Shown here: positions 21,436 to 22,804 of the stretch, one piece after another | How the letters are laid out: each line of letters begins with the position of its first letter | Numbering within the stretch: position 1 is the stretch's first letter | NCBI GenBank assembly: GCA_934591725.1 | Contig: CAKTPR010000028.1 | Location: 1 to 22,804 of the forward strand | From: an uncultured Oscillospiraceae bacterium | GTDB taxonomy: Bacteria > Bacillota > Clostridia > Oscillospirales > Oscillospiraceae | Length of the DNA: 22,804 nucleotides | Direction: 5' to 3' | Made by a program: the position numbers and the translations under genes | The notes under the pieces: model-generated | What the model was told of the DNA's origin: nothing | What the model saw: only the letters and a program-made list of their open reading frames with translations | Database searches by the model: none

Positions 21436-22804
21436 AAAGGACAAAGAAACTGCTTATACTCCTCGGCGTGCTGATCGTCGTATGCGCCGCGTCCTTTGCC
21501 GCATCGAAGCTGAACCCGGAGCTGAATACCGGCAGTGACGATACCGAAAGCTCCGCCGTGTTCACGCTCGACGCCGATTCCGTGACCGCCCTGAGCTTCA
21601 AGTACACCGGCAGCCTGAGCTTTGAGCGCGACAACGGCACATGGTACTCCGATGACGATCCGGATTTTCCGCTTGACGGGACGCGTCTCGACCGCATGGT
21701 GAGCGCCATCAGCAGCATCAGCGCCGAACGCACGATAGACGAGCCCGCCGCGCTCTCGGAGTACGGGCTGAGTGATCCGATATGTCAGGTCACGGTCTCC
21801 ACCGGCAGCGGCGAGCAGTCGGTGCTCTCCTTCGGCAGCGAGGCGGAGCTCGGCGGCAGCCGCTACATGTCCACCGGCGACGGCAAGGTCTACCTTGTCG
21901 ACAAAAACATCATCGACAGCTTTGACTGCGGGCTTTATGACCTCGTCACCAAGGAGCTGCTGCCGGACATGAGCAATATCGTGAGCTTCACGGTCGAGTC
22001 CGGCGACAGCCACTATGAGCTTGACCATATTGAAAACAGCGGCCTTGCATACAGTGATGATTACGTCTGGTTCTATAAGGACGGGGACGATTATCTGACG
22101 CTCGACACCGCGCTGACGAAGGCTTTCACCGGCAAGATAACCGGGCTCACCTGGGGCGAGTGCGTAAACTACAAGGCGGACGACGATGACCTCAAGGCCT
22201 ACGGACTGGCAAAACCCACGGCCATCGTCAAGGTGAACTACATCGAAAGCTCTGAGGTCGCCACCAACATGACCGACAGCAGCGGCAGCACCATATATGA
22301 CACGCAGGAGACCGAGCACACCTTCAAGCTTGAGATAGGCAGCTATCTTGACGATAAGTGCTATGCCCGCATCGCAGGCTCCCAGATGGTCTACCTCATC
22401 GACGGCAGGATCTGCGACAATCTCCTCCATGCGACGTATGAATCTCTCCAGCCGGACGAAGTTCTCGACATGGATTGGGACACTGTCGACTCCGTAGATA
22501 TCGACCTTCCCGGTGATTCCGTCTCCTTTACGAAGAGCACGGGCACGGACGGTGAGCGAGCATGGCTGCTTGACGGCGAGGAGAAGGAGCTGCAGCCCAT
22601 CCTCGACCGGCTCAATGAAATGCTCCCCAGCGACAGCGGCAGCGAGAAGGAGCCGGACATGAGCATGCTCCTGCGCTTCACCTTCCACCGCAATACGGAT
22701 AAATTCAGAACCGTCGTGCTCGAATTTTATGATTACGACAGCGGCAACTGCCTTGTCTCCCTCGACGGCACTGCGCGGCTGCTCGTCTCGCGCTCCGACC
22801 TGAG
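21432..22804 (+). CDS. DUF4340-domain extracytoplasmic protein (partial, 3' end off window)
   Basis: This frame is open from ATG 21432 to the window edge, 457 codons. It has an N-terminal membrane anchor (about 5-24) and then an acidic, Asp/Ser-rich extracytoplasmic region with repeated beta units. Examples are FERDNGTWYSDDDPDFPLDG near residue 58 and LSEYGLSDPICQVTV near 112; the segment KAYGLAKPTAIVKV repeats the same pattern later. This is the DUF4340 pattern, and DUF4340 proteins regularly follow GldG-like genes. It overlaps the previous gene by ATGA. It probably belongs to the same envelope complex. Confidence 0.87.
   Translation, partial: MKRTKKLLILLGVLIVVCAASFAASKLNPELNTGSDDTESSAVFTLDADSVTALSFKYTGSLSFERDNGTWYSDDDPDFPLDGTRLDRMVSAISSISAERTIDEPAALSEYGLSDPICQVTVSTGSGEQSVLSFGSEAELGGSRYMSTGDGKVYLVDKNIIDSFDCGLYDLVTKELLPDMSNIVSFTVESGDSHYELDHIENSGLAYSDDYVWFYKDGDDYLTLDTALTKAFTGKITGLTWGECVNYKADDDDLKAYGLAKPTAIVKVNYIESSEVATNMTDSSGSTIYDTQETEHTFKLEIGSYLDDKCYARIAGSQMVYLIDGRICDNLLHATYESLQPDEVLDMDWDTVDSVDIDLPGDSVSFTKSTGTDGERAWLLDGEEKELQPILDRLNEMLPSDSGSEKEPDMSMLLRFTFHRNTDKFRTVVLEFYDYDSGNCLVSLDGTARLLVSRSDL

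Noticed and set aside
21312..22688. Long minus-strand frame (458 codons) opposite the DUF4340 gene
   Set aside because: The plus-strand gene has a ribosome-binding site, overlaps its neighbour by ATGA, and shows a signal anchor and DUF4340 repeats. The opposite frame has no recognisable domain.
1..22804. CRISPR arrays, tRNA genes, insertion sequences, phage genes or replication origins
   Set aside because: No regularly spaced repeats, tRNA-like cloverleaf, transposase or integrase frame was seen on either strand by eye.

Overview
The window reads as chromosomal DNA of a Gram-positive gut-type Clostridia (Bacillota), most likely near the Oscillospirales/Ruminococcaceae. This placement is an inference from gene content: a DUF421/DUF4363 pair, a class B-type sortase, a lipobox-bearing MetQ, FeoA-FeoB with a FeoB-associated Cys-rich peptide, NrdR, a YugP-type metallopeptidase, and GldA/GldF/GldG-like ABC genes followed by DUF4340. 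DNA is GC-rich in genes and AT-rich between them. Promoters look like sigma-A sites, and TTG/GTG starts are common. No tRNA, rRNA, CRISPR, insertion sequence or phage gene was seen.

Layout. 1-773 (-) is the N-terminal part of a SpoU/TrmH RNA methyltransferase. 921-1706 (+) is a Cys-rich membrane protein of unknown role, ending at a shared bidirectional terminator. 1766-4501 (-) is an amino-sugar operon: NagB-like protein, GlmM, then a GlmU-acetyltransferase-like left-handed beta-helix protein. 4567-5624 (+) is the DUF421/DUF4363 pair. 5635-6090 (-) is nrdR. 6349-8516 (-) is a small accessory island: two diverged paralogous proteins, a zinc-ribbon protein and a decayed membrane-protein gene. 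8612-9316 (-) is a zinc metallopeptidase, 9458-9592 (+) the tail of a lost efflux adaptor gene, and 9646-10428 (-) a sortase.

10557-13411 (-) is a methionine ABC importer transcription unit, metN-metI-metQ. It is preceded by a consensus promoter, a 36-codon ORF with 11 Met codons, and an intrinsic terminator just before metN. 13563-15969 (-) is feoA-feoB-FeoB-associated peptide, with a DtxR-type palindrome in its promoter. 16126-17975 (-) is hflK-hflC. 18165-22804 (+) is a translationally coupled ABC export operon whose last gene runs off the window.

The most notable item is the metNIQ leader. A Met-rich leader peptide, an early hairpin, a possible antiterminator and a terminator are arranged as in classical amino-acid attenuators (trp, his, leu), but for methionine. 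In Gram-positives methionine genes are normally described as controlled by S-box or T-box RNAs or by protein repressors. I do not recall a Met leader-peptide attenuator in Clostridia, but I could not search for one. The second most interesting points are the NagB homologue lacking a catalytic aspartate and the decaying island at 6.3-8.5 kb.
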